Of a stretch of 39,438 nucleotides of DNA, positions 21,656-33,289 are shown one piece after another (position 1 is the stretch's first letter; the number at the start of each line of letters is the position of its first letter). A program made the translations under genes and the position numbers. Below the pieces are notes generated by a model that was not told the DNA's origin, searched no databases, and worked only from the letters and a program-made list of their open reading frames with translations. The stretch lies in assembly GCA_022385805.1 (NCBI GenBank), contig MU277675.1:515282-554719 (forward strand), in the 5' to 3' direction. This DNA comes from Pilatotrama ljubarskyi (Eukaryota; Basidiomycota; Agaricomycetes; Polyporales; Polyporaceae).

Positions 21656-24002
21656 CCCGCCACAGGCGCCACCTCCCGCACCCCATCGGACGACACGCGT
21701 CCAAGCAAAGCGATTCCCCGCGCTCCTCCCCCTTCTCCCCTCGGTCTCACAGGGCGTATCGCTATCCAGACCAGCAACGTGTCTTCGCTCTTCCAGATGG
21801 TATGGCTACCTCAGAGGCCCAACTGCGATGCTGGACCGTAATCACTCCAAATATCTATAGACCGAATGCAGCGGACAGCAGCGGTGCCCACTCCAAGTGA
21901 TCTTCACGCATGTGCACGTATTGACTGCGTCCTGCATCGGGCCTATATCGTGTCGCCCAGGTCAACTGGTCTACATATCCCGATTACTACCGCGCCCCTT
22001 TCGAGCCTCTGGCTAGATTGTTCTATGCCGTCATCTGTTCGTACCTAGCTACGTGCTGTGCGCAGGAATGATTGCCACTACGTACGTGGCAATTTGTGAT
22101 TTCCGCTGTGCGGTGAAGATCATGCACGATCAGAGTCGTCGTGTCCTCGCCTCATGATAGCCTCGAGTACACTGAGCTTATCTCTACTGCTCGTTTCACG
22201 ACTTCCTTCTTCCAACTGCAGCTAAGCACATGTGACAGGAGGCGAGAGGTGCGATACATGGCATTCAGGCTCTATACGGCACTGAACTTCAAACAACCAC
22301 ACTTCGACAGGTCATCACGGATATACCGTCTGCAATTATCCTGCAACTGTTACTGACCCAAGAAGCTGCGAGGTTTGGGCGGCAGAGCGCTTGAGACCAA
22401 ACATCAGCAAGTTTCGGCGTGAAGTCAATTCGGACTGAGTAATATTCACCTTGTATTCTGCAAGCTTTCCCAGAAGGCTTTCAATACGCAGAAGATAGCA
22501 GCACATGAAACGATCCAGTAGCTGATGTGGGCCGCTAGACGGCGTGGAGACATCGTATGCCTGAACTTGTGAAGTAGTGGATGCAGCGACGATCGGCGTT
22601 CGGGCGATATGTAAACCAATCGTGGCGCGAACGTTCTTATACGTGTACGATGCAATGACGATGGAATGGATGAAAATCGTCTTCGTGCAAGTATAACAGC
22701 GATCTTGTCACGACTGGTGTAAGAAAACTGCTGTCCTGCAAGGAATACGGGGCTTTGCGACAGTCCGAAGGTACACGTTTCAATATTAGTGGAAGTGCCT
22801 TGTTTAGACTCTGACGTCCTAACGGAGGAAAGGCATGACAGGCAACCTCATACATGAGCTCTATGGCTCGCTGTCTCGTTGAACACGCCATGGAGCGCAT
22901 GAGTAAGACCGCTATGTGCTTGGTCAATGGCGTTGACAGTAGCGCAAGGAGCATGCACCCTTGAAGCGGTGAGAGGGAAGGATGCATAGGATTATCAACC
23001 CAAGCCGCGTACGAGATGTGATTGTGCGATCAAGAGGCCGAGGAGCCAAGTATCCTTTCGAGATGGTGTCTCACTCGGAGCCCCCGAATGTGTGTATTTG
23101 GTTGTTCTGATTGATCACAGTTAGCCACAAACTCCTCGTTCGCCGTTCACATGGTTGTTCGGACCACGGCTTCGCTCATGGTCTGCGTGCGGCCTCAGGC
23201 GGCCTCCGACTGTGCGATCCCAAAAAGGTTCACCCGTTGCGAGTCTTAAGCGTCTATCTGAAATCATCGATGTTATGTATCCTCCATCTGATGCGCGTAC
23301 GGAGAGGACTTTCACTTGGCCTTCGCTTGTTTCACCATTGTATTGCATCGACAGACAAGTCTCATATACGCCATCGATGGCGAGCAAGACCTCTTAGACG
23401 AATGTCTGCATCATATAAGATCCGAAGGGGCAAAGACTGAATGTACGCCTGCAAAGAACCGTAAAGGATCTCATGTCGTGCTTATCGGTTCTAGACGACG
23501 AGTTCAAGTTCAAAACAGCCTTTGCCCTATCCGCGGCGCCGAAGACTCCCTGGAAAGGCCGGCAGAGTGAAATCGAAGCCTGGAGTTCGGGATGTTCTAG
23601 TAAAACTGGTTGGAAACGTTCTTTTGATACCCTTTCCGCGTCTTTGCTGATCATGAGCCTTTTCCGCCACTTGTACCCACACCATGCATACGTAGGACTC
23701 CAAGCGCTCAGGCTTTTCCGAGATTCTCTGCCCCTACGCCCGTCATGCTTGGGTCTTGGTCTAGCAGTGGAGCCTTGCCGATCAGAGAAAGGGTGCATTT
23801 GTTCTGCTACAAATTGAACGCAATTTACGCTACTATTCGCAGCTGTTGACGCCTCTATTGAACCTCGACGACATACGTCTTTGTATCGGCCGACTCAGGT
23901 GGGTGCCGCAGCAGATGGCATATATAGAGGGACTGACTTCTCGTTCACTCTCCATCAACACAACCCATCTGCCTGTCAACGTCTCTCGAACACGTGCACA
24001 CT
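21656..24002. other. Gene-poor stretch with uncertain short ORFs
   Basis: A 116-codon minus-strand frame begins with a real ATG at 22987 (MHPSLSPLQGCMLLALLSTP). A following minus-strand frame contains a possible membrane helix (SYWIVSCAAIFCVLKAFW). They might be exons of one small gene, but I could not join them with good splice sites. At 23.1-23.8 kb overlapping frames on both strands are protein-like without a clear winner. The last 80 bases hold the promoter of the gene at 24003. Confidence 0.3.
23919..23929 (+). promoter_or_regulatory. TATA box of the small gene at 24003
   Basis: The sequence catatataga lies about 80 bases upstream of the ATG and is followed by a CT- and CA-rich leader (ccatcaacacaaccc), as in many fungal promoters. 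It suggests the small gene is transcribed on its own. Confidence 0.55.
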
Positions 24003-24507
24003 ATGAATGGCCGTAGGAACCTCGTAAGTCTGCACTCCTGATCGCTGATCCATTCTCACCCGTGCTACATAGACTTTCGTCGCGAGGGTAGGAACCTTGG
24101 AGGAACTGGGCCTTGAACGCCATCGCGTGCTGTTCAATCGTTTGACGATTGGCGGTATGAGCGGCGACGAGGCTGAAGAGAACCTCGAGCCCTACACCCC
24201 CCGTCGATATCGCATTATCAGGTCTCGCTGGCAGAGCCATGCATTGAGGACCTTCCTCCGCCAGCTCGATGCGTTGCACTTCGTCACTTGGCAAAGGCCC
24301 AATGCGCGCACTCTCCGATGGGCACATCCCCGTCTCCGCTTTGAGCCGCAGGAACCGGATTTCGTGGACAGCCCCGCGCCAGTCGGTCTGTGGCGCAACT
24401 GCTATGACGCAAACTGGCTGGCAGACCTCACGCCTGGCCAGCGGTGTAGCCTCGAGATCATCGAAGAGGAGTACGTATTCGATTTGCCGGATGTAGAGGC
24501 CGACTAG
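24003..24507 (+). CDS. Stand-alone C-terminal module of the GLWRNCYDA family
   Basis: Two exons, 24003-24023 and 24073-24507, give 151 codons plus a stop. The 49-bp intron starts GTAAGT and ends CATAG. The product MNGRRNL/TFVARVGTLEELG matches the last exon of the 964-codon gene at 11463-14979 over its whole length. Shared blocks include the LERH start, WQSHALRTFLRQLDALHF, APVGLWRNCYDANWL and the closing YVF-L. The intron falls at the same place and phase as the last intron of the large gene (RRRT/TFKCRIQTIL). The N-terminal domains are absent. An upstream TATA box and a clean reading frame argue for a live gene rather than a fragment. It may work alone or compete with the large protein; this is inference. 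Confidence 0.7.
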
Positions 24508-25189
24508 GGTGGAGCCATGGGAAGGCGGGAAAGCAGAGCTGGGTGGGGGGTGCGATATAGGGGCTAGAATATTAGCGAGAGCGATATAGATGTTTGTCAG
24601 GATGAGCGAGGTTCACGAGCCTTGGCTGGCGCCGATAGGTGTGAGATCGAAATAAGAGGAAGAAGCCTCCTAGCTAGCTTGTGGTCGCGCAACCTCTCTC
24701 GATGCGACGCCTGCTCCGTGCGATGGACCTCCGGGAGGCGGTTCGGCGTCATCGAGGCCACATCAAGCTGATACACTCAGCTCCGCCAAGTCCTTGTCAC
24801 GCACTGCTGAGAAAGCATTGTTTTGCGCGTCTTTGAGGAGATCATGACCTTCGAAAGCTTACAGCAGTGACAAGGTACACATTGCACGAAGGCTTGCGCG
24901 ACAGCGTCGACCCCTGGCCAGTATTTGGAGTGGTGCTCCTGTGGTGCGCTCCCTGGTGCTCCCGGCATCCTCTTCGGCGTTTCCGGAGACTCTGTGGGGC
25001 ACCAGCAGCGCTCTCTGCAGAGGTTTCAGTTGGTGGCTCGCGAGCCCATCAAGTGTCACCCTGGACTTGCAAGTCCTCGGCGCCTAATCCCGCAAAGGGC
25101 AGTGAGCGCGAGATTGGGCGGCCTGGGCGGCCGAAAAGGCCTTCTCCTCCTGTCCCACTCACCGTCGGGACATGTCGGCCAAGAAAACA
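24508..25189. other. Spacer and possible 3' part of the pseudogene
   Basis: Between the small gene and the clearly homologous part of the minus-strand pseudogene. A minus-strand open piece near 24.78-24.86 kb (DLLKDAQNNAFSAVRDKDLA) might be the pseudogene's last exon, but the match is too weak to claim. Confidence 0.3.
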
Positions 25190-28100
25190 TACCTCTTATA
25201 GTGAGTGAAGTCATCGTCGAGCTGCCTCAGGGCTCAGCACCCGAGCCGGCACGGTAGGCTGCGAAGGGACCCTGTCTGCCTAATCCCGGTCCCTCACAGC
25301 CCTTGCCTGCCGCTCTCTACGCTCACGGACGTTCTCCGGGCCCTCCACTACCCCTCATCTTCGTCCTCATCCACTGCCTCCCGCCATGCCCTCGCGTGTT
25401 CTCGTTCTCTGAGTCACGAAGCCGCCTGCTGCAGGTCGGGTCGTCTTCTCCGCCTGCGGTGACACCGTCACGTCTCCGCGTTATGTTCGGTAAGCAGAGA
25501 AGAACAGCCTTTCAAGGCGCGTCCCGCGTATCTGAGGAAAGGGCGTCTCCGGTTCGGCGGCGGGCTCCGTCTGCGTACGACGCTTCTGACGGCCGTCGCG
25601 CAATGCAGCAGCAGGTGTTGGCACAACCGGTCGAGGCTGTGCTTGAGGAGCATCGGGGCGTGGGGAAGACGGATGACTGCGCTCAGCGGGACCGCGAGCA
25701 AATCTATGTGCCCGCTCAGGTTGCAGATGAGGAATGGTGGACTCATCCTGATCAAAGGCCACTAGAGAGGACGCGGAGCGGGACCACCCGCTCTGGTTGA
25801 GCGACCAGCTCTGCGAGCGTTCTTGCGATTCCGACCGCGATTGAGACCGCTCGCTCGAGCGCGACCGCATCGACGCTGATCATTCCGAACGGCGCTCCTC
25901 GGACCCCTGCATGATGCGGCTCACCTTTTCGCTGTCCAGGAAGGGTTTCGACGCGTTGAGGCTTGGGATCTGAGACTACACGAGTGCCGCATGGTCAGTC
26001 CGCATTGTCCTATCAGCCGCCACGGGTCTTCTCCCGGGAGAGGGCTTGGGAGACCGGCGGCTGGACGAAGCCACTGAGTCCTCGTCTTCGCTGTCCTCCT
26101 CATGAAGCGCAGGTAGTGAGACGACGATACACTGCCGAGACTGAGGTTGGGACTCTTGCTGCTGTGTAGACTCGGCGGAGGAGTTTGTCTTCCTCGCTGC
26201 TGAGTTCTGCATCCTCCGTCCTTGTCTCCTGCTCGTGGGTTTCCAAGTTTGAAGCCGCGCCGCGACTTCGAGCCCTCCTCTACTACGCCGCGGAGCACCT
26301 GCACCTCGCCTGCGAGGCGCTCAACGTCTTGCCGCAGTCGATCCACCTCCTTACTCTTCTCCGCCATGTGCGTGCGTCAGAATCATGGAGTATGTGGAGT
26401 TCAAGGAGTAACTGCTCGTGATCAGAAAGTTCGGCGGTCAATCGCGAGATATGGGCTCGCAGAGTGGTGATCAAGACCTGGAGTGCTTGAGTCGGACATA
26501 TCAGCGAAGGTTTCAGAAGCTTACGTCTTTTGACTACCTACCCTTCTTCTTTTCTACGGCTGACTTGTACCTCGCCTCCGCCCTCGGCCTCATCCTCGTG
26601 CGCCTTGCGCTGTTGCCGTTGTTGCTGCTGAGCCCGCTGGTGGCGGACGCCCTCGTGAGGGGGGGAAGTCGTCTCGCATTGCACTCCGCTTGTGCTCGAG
26701 GATTCGTGTGCGTTCGCGCGCCACCTCCTTCTTGCAAGCCTTCAGCTCGGGTTCCAGTTCTCGGACACGTCGACGAGACGCTATTCTTTGCCTCCAGCTG
26801 GGAGAGCTTGTTTCTTACGGCGCTCAAGGTGGCAATTAGACGAGCTGTTGAACGTGTCAGAGTGTTGTTACCACCGGGAGCGGGAACATACGACTCGCCT
26901 TCATGCTCTCTTGTCTCCTTGGGATCATAGCCGTAGAACTCCACATCTACCTTTGCAGGAGATGCGATCGCCAAGGTAAGCCCGGTCACATCAGGAAGGC
27001 GTACTCGCTGCTTGTATGGAGTCGCAGGGAGTATACTACGTTCGGACTTCTCTCATCTCTCGTAGAGGGCTCCTCTCCCGCTTGGGCTTCGATGCAATCG
27101 TACTATGGTGACACGACCTGGGAGTCGCCTCCTGCCGGGTATCTCAACTGCAAAACTGCATCTGCCTCATCCTCATTTCCACATGCGAGACTTGGGCGAC
27201 GTTTGTGAACTTGGACGACTGATCGCGTTTCTTCAGTAATGGCCTTGCAGGATGCACGTTCACTTCTGGTTCTAGAGGGCCGGCTGAGAAGCTCGGTTGG
27301 GCGTAACACAGTGACTGGCTGGTGCGGCGTTGTATTCTGGGAGTTGAAGCTGGAAGGTTGGGAGAGGAAGAGCGCGGCAAATGGCGAAACAATGAAGTGC
27401 GATCGGGAGTTGAACTTCGCATAGGCATAGCCAGTGCAGCCATGCGCGGACTCGGAGACGGGAGCGCTTGCGCGCTGCATGGGCGCTTCGGGGAGAACCC
27501 AACGTGGCTGAGAGCATCGGAGAGCCGTGGTCTTGATCGTACTGCGGCTGCGGGGAGAGAGGCTCTGTGGTGTCTTAGCTGGAGAATAAGGAGGTAGAAG
27601 GGCGAGCTGAACGGATTGTGGGTGCCCGGACTGTAGGATGCGGTCGAGCTCGACGGTGTCGTCGACTATGAGGGGATCGAAGTCGGCGACACTAGGAGTC
27701 TGAAAGTAGAGCATGAACGATCACAACGTATGCGGATTGAGGAGAAATGACAGACTATCTGTTTTGAATTTGTCGAGTTGGCATCAAAGCCTTTGAGGCG
27801 GCCGGCGATACCAGCCACGATGCCGTGTAGGGGCCTCTCCGGGTCCATACTCCGCACCGCTGAGGCTGAGATCTCTCTTTCCTATGCGACCGCCGCCCAG
27901 ACCCGCGCTGATAGTAAGTGTACTGGCGTGGCGTGCTGCTGTGCATAGGGTCTCTACAGCGTATCTTGTGACCTTCTTCGGGGTCAACGGCCATACGTGA
28001 ACTCTGCTCTGCTCATGGGGATCGAAGTCATCGCCTGTGCGGTGGTCGAACGAGGCAAGAGCAAAGTAGGGCGGAGAGGGCACGGAGTTGTGTCTCGGGT

Positions 28101-28230
28101 ACTCGGCGTCTGAATCATCGTCTGGAGAGGAGAGAGGGAGGGAGAGGTCGGTGCAGGTTGTGTTCGAGCTGAACTTCGCGAATTAGGCTGCATTGCCACA
28201 GGGTCCTTGGAACAATTGACAAGCAAGGTT
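25190..28230 (-). pseudogene. Pseudogene of a Ppc89/Cep57-like spindle-pole-body protein
   Basis: Homology runs 5' to 3' on the minus strand across shifting frames. SSPDDDSDAEYPRHNS and TLTISAGLGGGRIGKRDLSL (about 28.1-27.85 kb) come first, then PERPLHGIVAGIAGRLKGFD after a one-base shift near 27.85 kb. TPSVADFDPLIVDDTVELDR starts the next exon. RLPDVTGLTLAIASPAKV, a coiled-coil segment (LIATLSAVRNKLSQLEAKN then RRVRELEPELKACKKEVARE in another frame), ITTLRAHISRLTAELSDHEQ and DVERLAGEVQVLRGVVEEG follow. Then come TPFPQIRGTRLERLFFSA (about 25.5 kb), a nonsense TGA after EHNAET, and LDDDFTHYKR (about 25.2 kb) at the start of what I take to be a Cep57 microtubule-binding domain. At least four frameshifts and one stop were counted, but two introns keep good splice sites, so this looks like a duplicated or decayed gene, not a retrocopy. 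The family name is from memory of fungal homologues. Confidence 0.6.
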
Positions 28231-29390
28231 ATGTCGTGCAGCGTCTGGCCGCGGGCTGAAGCCACCGCGCTCTCTTCCGGTCGCAACTCCGGCTATGCAC
28301 AGATAGGCCCGGGTCATAGGATTCTACTGTACGGCCGCTCCGCGGCATCGCCACATATAATCGACGATCGCCCAGCCCAGCCCCGGGCACTGCCATCCCC
28401 GCACGCTCAAGTTTCCCCTACCGCACGCTCAACTCCAAAGTAGAGCCGATCGCAGGCATCGAGCTATAGCGACACGCGCCACCTCCGTTTCCACATGCGC
28501 AACCCACCGTCGTGCGGACCCTTTCGCGTTGTCACGAAGTTTCCGGGGAACACGATAAGCATGGCACTGGGTACGCGTCCTGCGTTCGTCAGGTCTCGCT
28601 GTGCTATCACGGAGTCGACCCACGTAGTGTTCACAGTCCTAGCACGCCACACGCCTTACAGGCCTTCAGGGTCCTAGACGGGAGAGGGCGTATGTTCGCA
28701 AAAAGCACGTTAGCACGAGTCCCTCTCATCAATAGATCCGATGCTGCCCTCCCCCCTGCCTCCCAAGAAAACTCATCTCAGCACGTGCTTCAATCCCTCG
28801 AGCTCCCATTAGTACGCTTTCTTGAGCGCATTCGCGAGGCTGCGAACAGTCAGTCATCGGGGCGTACACAGGAGTCACAACACTCACTTTTTCTTGCCCT
28901 GGTGGTCGAGGCAGGCCTTCCCTTTTCGTTGCCCATAGGGCTAAACTTGTTTCAGCTCGCGCAGACGCGTCAGCCTCGCGAGGGTACGCACCCTATGCCA
29001 CTTGAACGTACAGGGACCATGCTCGGTCATGCGAACGAATTCCACCCGCGACCCACCTTTTCTCGGGCCATACCAATAGCCAACGTTCGTCATGGCCTAT
29101 CAGAGATTATGGAGTCCGGCATGCCACGGTCGGCGCAATGCACGCGTACCTTGGCGAAATCGTCCCAATAAAGCAGGCCTTTATGCCCTCGACCAAAGAG
29201 GAACAAGGTCCCAAAGTTCTGGGAAGGACTCCGCCTTAACGGTGGTGCCCCGCACTCAGTTAAGGGCGGAGAGAGGAGAGAAGAGTCGGAGCGGTAGTGG
29301 GCGGTGGACGTCACACGACAGAGAGACGAGCGCTCGCGCCCACGCAAGCTTTTCGTTGCTCCTAGCTATAGACCTCACTGATAGGCTACG
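28231..29390. other. Stretch without a supportable gene
   Basis: A 220-codon plus-strand frame (28512-29171) spans much of it but has biased composition, no clear splice partner and no recognised motif. No repeat was found. Confidence 0.35.
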
Positions 29391-29391
29391 T

Positions 29392-30043
29392 AGAAAACCA
29401 GTGATTGGCTTCGCAGGCACGGTGACCTACCACTCATATGGCGACCCACTGGACCTCCGGATCAGGGGGCACGATGTTCATCTGGTGATCGTCGAGGTTG
29501 AGCCAGGTGTATGTGAGTGTGCGGCCTGTGTCGCCGTTACCAAAGCTGATCTAGTAACAGCTATCCTAGCAGCTAGTTATATCACCGGAACTTGTGGGGG
29601 ATTCTCCTTCTGCGCTAACCCCCCAAATGCCATATTCTCTTTCCGCATCATCGAAGACACTACCGTGAAATTCTGCGAGGTTAGCCATGACTTATGTATC
29701 AGCTCACAGCTACGCCTTACCTGCTCTCCTAGATGGACTATTCTGTGAACTTCAGCGTGCCAGTCCCCGCGGGGGCTTCCTGCCTCGCCACATTTGTCCT
29801 CGCCGACGTCGTCCAATTCTGGAACTTCGCCCAGAAGTACGCTGAAGCTTGCGTCGCGTTCCAGAGACGTAAGGATGACAAAGCCGCACGCAAGGCATTG
29901 ATGGCCGCTCAGGTGCTGCGTACCTTTCCTGTCCAGCTCCACGATGAGTGTACGTGATCTATTCATCGGTGTTCGCTACCCCTTGACATCAGTCGCTAGA
30001 TGGCGCTCAGCCCACCAACGTAGAGGAAGAGTCGTTGCAATAG
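29392..30043 (+). CDS. Tentative small multi-exon gene, unrecognised
   Basis: The best-supported parts are exons 29733-29949 and 30000-30043, joined by a 50-bp intron with a GTACGT donor and ending NVEEESLQ before TAG. Upstream, an open frame to 29679 (TAILAASYITGTCGGFSFC) can be joined by a 53-bp intron (GTTAGC...CCTAG) in phase. A further in-frame 54-bp intron in the GVCECAACVAVTK region is possible. The first exon and start codon are unresolved, so the left coordinate is only where the open frame begins to read protein-like. No domain was recognised. ATG 29733 could itself be the start of a short protein. Confidence 0.35.
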
Positions 30044-30264
30044 ATCAGCTTCTAGTGTAACCATCACGGATTAGCCTCCTTTCACCGTGTCGCACCCCTG
30101 TATCATACTCGTGTCTGCTCTATACAAGCCTTGCGCCTAGCCATTGACTGTTACGTCACCGGACATTTTATGGCGTGCGCCTTTAAAGTCGCAAGATGTC
30201 ACTGCCCCGCTCTCTCACGTTTGTGCCCCTCCACGTCCGGCGCCCCCTGAAGACACACTCCATC

Positions 30265-30609
30265 ATGGAAAACAGTCGTCCTCGCCAGCCCGCAGATGTT
30301 GATGAGCTTGTAGCAGTGCGGATGTCTTGTAAGTTCGTGATGATCCTCCTACAATGACTTTCCTATAACCTCATGCTTCATCCAGACATTCGTGCCATTG
30401 AGCGAACTCTCTTGGCGGCAGAAGTCCACGTAACTCGTCAAAATAACACCGTTCTCATGCTCAACACCCTTGTCCAGCTATATCGCTCTCTTTGGGATGC
30501 CTGCAAACGTGAGAACGAGGAAATGCAGGAGAGATTGGCTCCTCATTTGGACGAGCACGTCTTGGATTCACTGTTTCCGTATCGTACTATTCGCCGGTAT
30601 GTCCTTTAG
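30265..30609 (+). CDS. Small two-exon protein, unrecognised
   Basis: Exons 30265-30328 and 30386-30609 give 95 codons plus a stop. The 57-bp intron has a GTAAGT donor and TCCAG acceptor. The start MENSRPRQPADVDELVAVRM is the first ATG. The rest is helical and charged (LLAAEVHVTRQNN, YRSLWDACKRENEEMQERL). A GTATGT near 30600 could be another donor, which would end the protein a few residues earlier. It may be a further exon of the neighbouring tentative gene. No family was recognised. Confidence 0.45.
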
Positions 30610-31992
30610 TCTTGTCACTCGAATATCCGTTGGAAATCCAAATAGGTGAAGTGCGTGCCGCACATGTCGCACACAGGAAATATCCTGGTACTTCGGAGAC
30701 CTGCGGGAGAAGTGAGTTAGTACTGCTTCGTACCGTGTACAAGTTGTATCAAAGGTTGTCATATTAGCGAGCTCGCGTTCGTAAATGTCTTGTCCCAGCA
30801 CTTGTACTCCTGCGTCACATGCCAGTACCGATCACCTTCGTGTCATAAGACCATGGGCACGCAGCACATGACACTGAGGCTTTCCCTGGGAACACACGAT
30901 ACTGCTGGCTGATACTAGGCGTAGATGTCCTGGCGGCAGCGGCAATCCCGGTCGTATAGCGGTGGCAGGCGTATGTGTAGCGACGAAAGCGGCGGCGCCG
31001 GAGGTATTGACAAAAACCCTTGGCCCGCGCTTACCTAGCCGGCGCAGGGGTCCCTGGACCCATTGCAGCATTGCTTACTGAAGACGAATGGCTTCAGGAT
31101 CAGTTAAAGCCGTACGTAGCAGATCCTCATAGCACGGACATCTGTGTCTCAAGCGCCCGTCGTCTGGTCCCCCCTCTTCGCTATTGAAATCTCTTCACAA
31201 CGGATACTGACACTTATTAGGATGCAGCTAACAACGACCTTAACGTCGATCGACTCATCTACAACGTCCTCACTTGGAGTAGCCCCCAGTCTCCTCGAGC
31301 GCAGAATAGCATAGCGAGCCGCTCATAGTCCTCGCGACTATGAAAATACGTCGGACAGTGTTCGCACATTTCGTGAAATACATTCCACATACTGGGGAAA
31401 CCCGTGGAATGTAGCAGATTCTTACTATGTCATCGATAGAAGCGCCGGAGCAGCCGACAAGCTGCATTGGACTCGTGGAAGAACAGGGAAGAGGTGGGGA
31501 CGAGGGATGACGGAGGTACCTGCAAAAACACAAGCCAGAATCGACCCGCTTTTGCGAGCCGTGCTGGTGCTGTGGAAGGAGAAGGCGGGGCGTATGGGAA
31601 GCATCGCTTACGAACTGGAGCTTTGCCAGAGTCGCGCCGTCATGCGACGTGCGACCGGTGCTGCATGGCAACGCTCTGCGCTCGTACGGGCTTGTTGCGC
31701 TGCCGGGTCGACGAAGAGCGGCGCCTGATCAATGCAGAAGTGCAGACCGGTCATTCGTAAGGAGTCTAAAGGATCGATGCCGAACTGGTATGCGGAGGCG
31801 AACGTACCTCAGGAGGCGACCACGCAGCATTATAACGATGATCTGAGGAAACCAAGAATAAGGACAACCGCGGTGGTTACCGAGGCCTCGGCGAACTTGT
31901 AGACCGTCGCGAACTCAGCTCAAAGACTACGGCAGCCAGTGGGGGTAGCCCAGGTCGAGAAAGAAGGTGAGTGAGAATCCGGGGACTCGTCA
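30610..31992. other. Stretch with uncertain coding content
   Basis: Plus-strand pieces read protein-like: LLTEDEWLQDQLKP near 31.08 kb could join DAANNDLNVDRLIYNVLTW near 31.22 kb, and an ATG frame at 31507 (MTEVPAKTQARIDPLLRAVL) runs for 73 codons. Minus-strand Cys-containing pieces near 30.65-30.85 kb compete. I could not build one consistent gene. Confidence 0.3.
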
Positions 31993-32342
31993 GATGGTGG
32001 AAAGCTGTGCGCGGAATATCCGCACACAGCGTGCCAGTCCTGGTCGTGGTCAGAGCAGACCATGACGAGGCCAGACTTGCCGAGAGGAGGCCTCCGGAGC
32101 ACCGGACCGACCGCTGTACACAGCCACTTGGTCGCGCTCTTGGGCGCTTCAAGGGCTCGCCTCGCAAGAGCGACGACTCATGGAGGGGATGGGAGGGCCT
32201 TAGAGTCGCTTCCTGTACTTGTGACGGCCGCAACTCCCTCTCCATCCTCGCTCGTTTCGCTCGTCGACCGTTCAATCTGTGTCCAGCACGTCCTTCCTGG
32301 ATCTGGGTTGGGATATTCCCTCTCAGACATCCTCCGCCACCC
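31993..32342 (-). repeat. Repeat element C, copy 2 (GGATATTCC family)
   Basis: Gap-free match to 10201-10550 with a constant offset of 21792. GGAATATCC is at 32013-32021 and GGATATTCC at 32311-32319. Scattered single-base differences appear, for example gttttgctc versus gtttcgctc and a few near the right end. The flanking sequences are unrelated to those of copy 1, so this is a dispersed element rather than a larger duplication. Confidence 0.8.
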
Positions 32343-33289
32343 ACGCACCAGTAGCCCCCTTGCACTGGCAGAGTCCTCCTCTGGAAGCCCTCCCCGATAT
32401 AACGCCATGTTAGATCAACTCCCTGACACAGGCTGAGAAAGACGTCTGACGCACTTCCTTTTCAGGCTATTTCAGTCTGGGTAGGAGATCCCTAGCAAAC
32501 GCACCATAGCAGGGACGCCTCCCGAACAGCCCTGAGGCAATTGCCGGGATATCTGAACGACGCGAGATGTCGGCCAGCTCCATATGTTGGGAATCATCTC
32601 ACTCCTAGACGCTATGCTGTATGCAGTCACTCGGGATCAATCAGAATTCGGAGCACAGCTGTCGATTGTCCGCATTGCTAGGAGATATTTCGGCAACCAT
32701 CCGCCTCGTTGGGCCAGACAATCTCCATTATATCGGTTCCTCAGATGATATTCCAACCACATCATTGCCAAGGAGGCGAAGATGACTGAGGCCGCCACAA
32801 CGCACTGCCTTGCGACCAAGGAATGGCAAAGTGAGCCGTTATCCGGGGCGCAGACCTTGCTGACGCGGTACGAATCGCCGTTCGGGCGTGCACATCCGAC
32901 AGCAAGAGATAGTCCTTACCGTTGCGCCTTGCCGCCGCGCCGGATAGTATGACAAATGCTCCGACTTCGCGAGCCGACTTGTTTGCAGTGAGGGCCGAGG
33001 ACCCGTCCCGAGGGCATCGACAACTCGACTATCCTATCCTCTCCGAGTTCTGAAGTATCGCCTCGAATTCAGTACGATGCTCACCGACTTACACGCCTTG
33101 TGTAGTCGCTGGGAAGTAGAGCTTGAGGCGATCTTCCTCGATTGCGAGCGTCTGGCTGAAAGTAGCCAACAAGTCAGGGGTATCCCGCAGAGCCCATCCT
33201 TTCAGCGTTGATCGACACTGCAAGTGTGCATCATTCATTCGCCTTGCATCTGTTGCCGACACGTTTCATCACAAGGGAACTTTCACATT
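32343..33289. other. Intergenic stretch, nothing recognised
   Basis: Only short frames without splice support or family resemblance. No repeat or RNA gene was seen. Confidence 0.35.
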
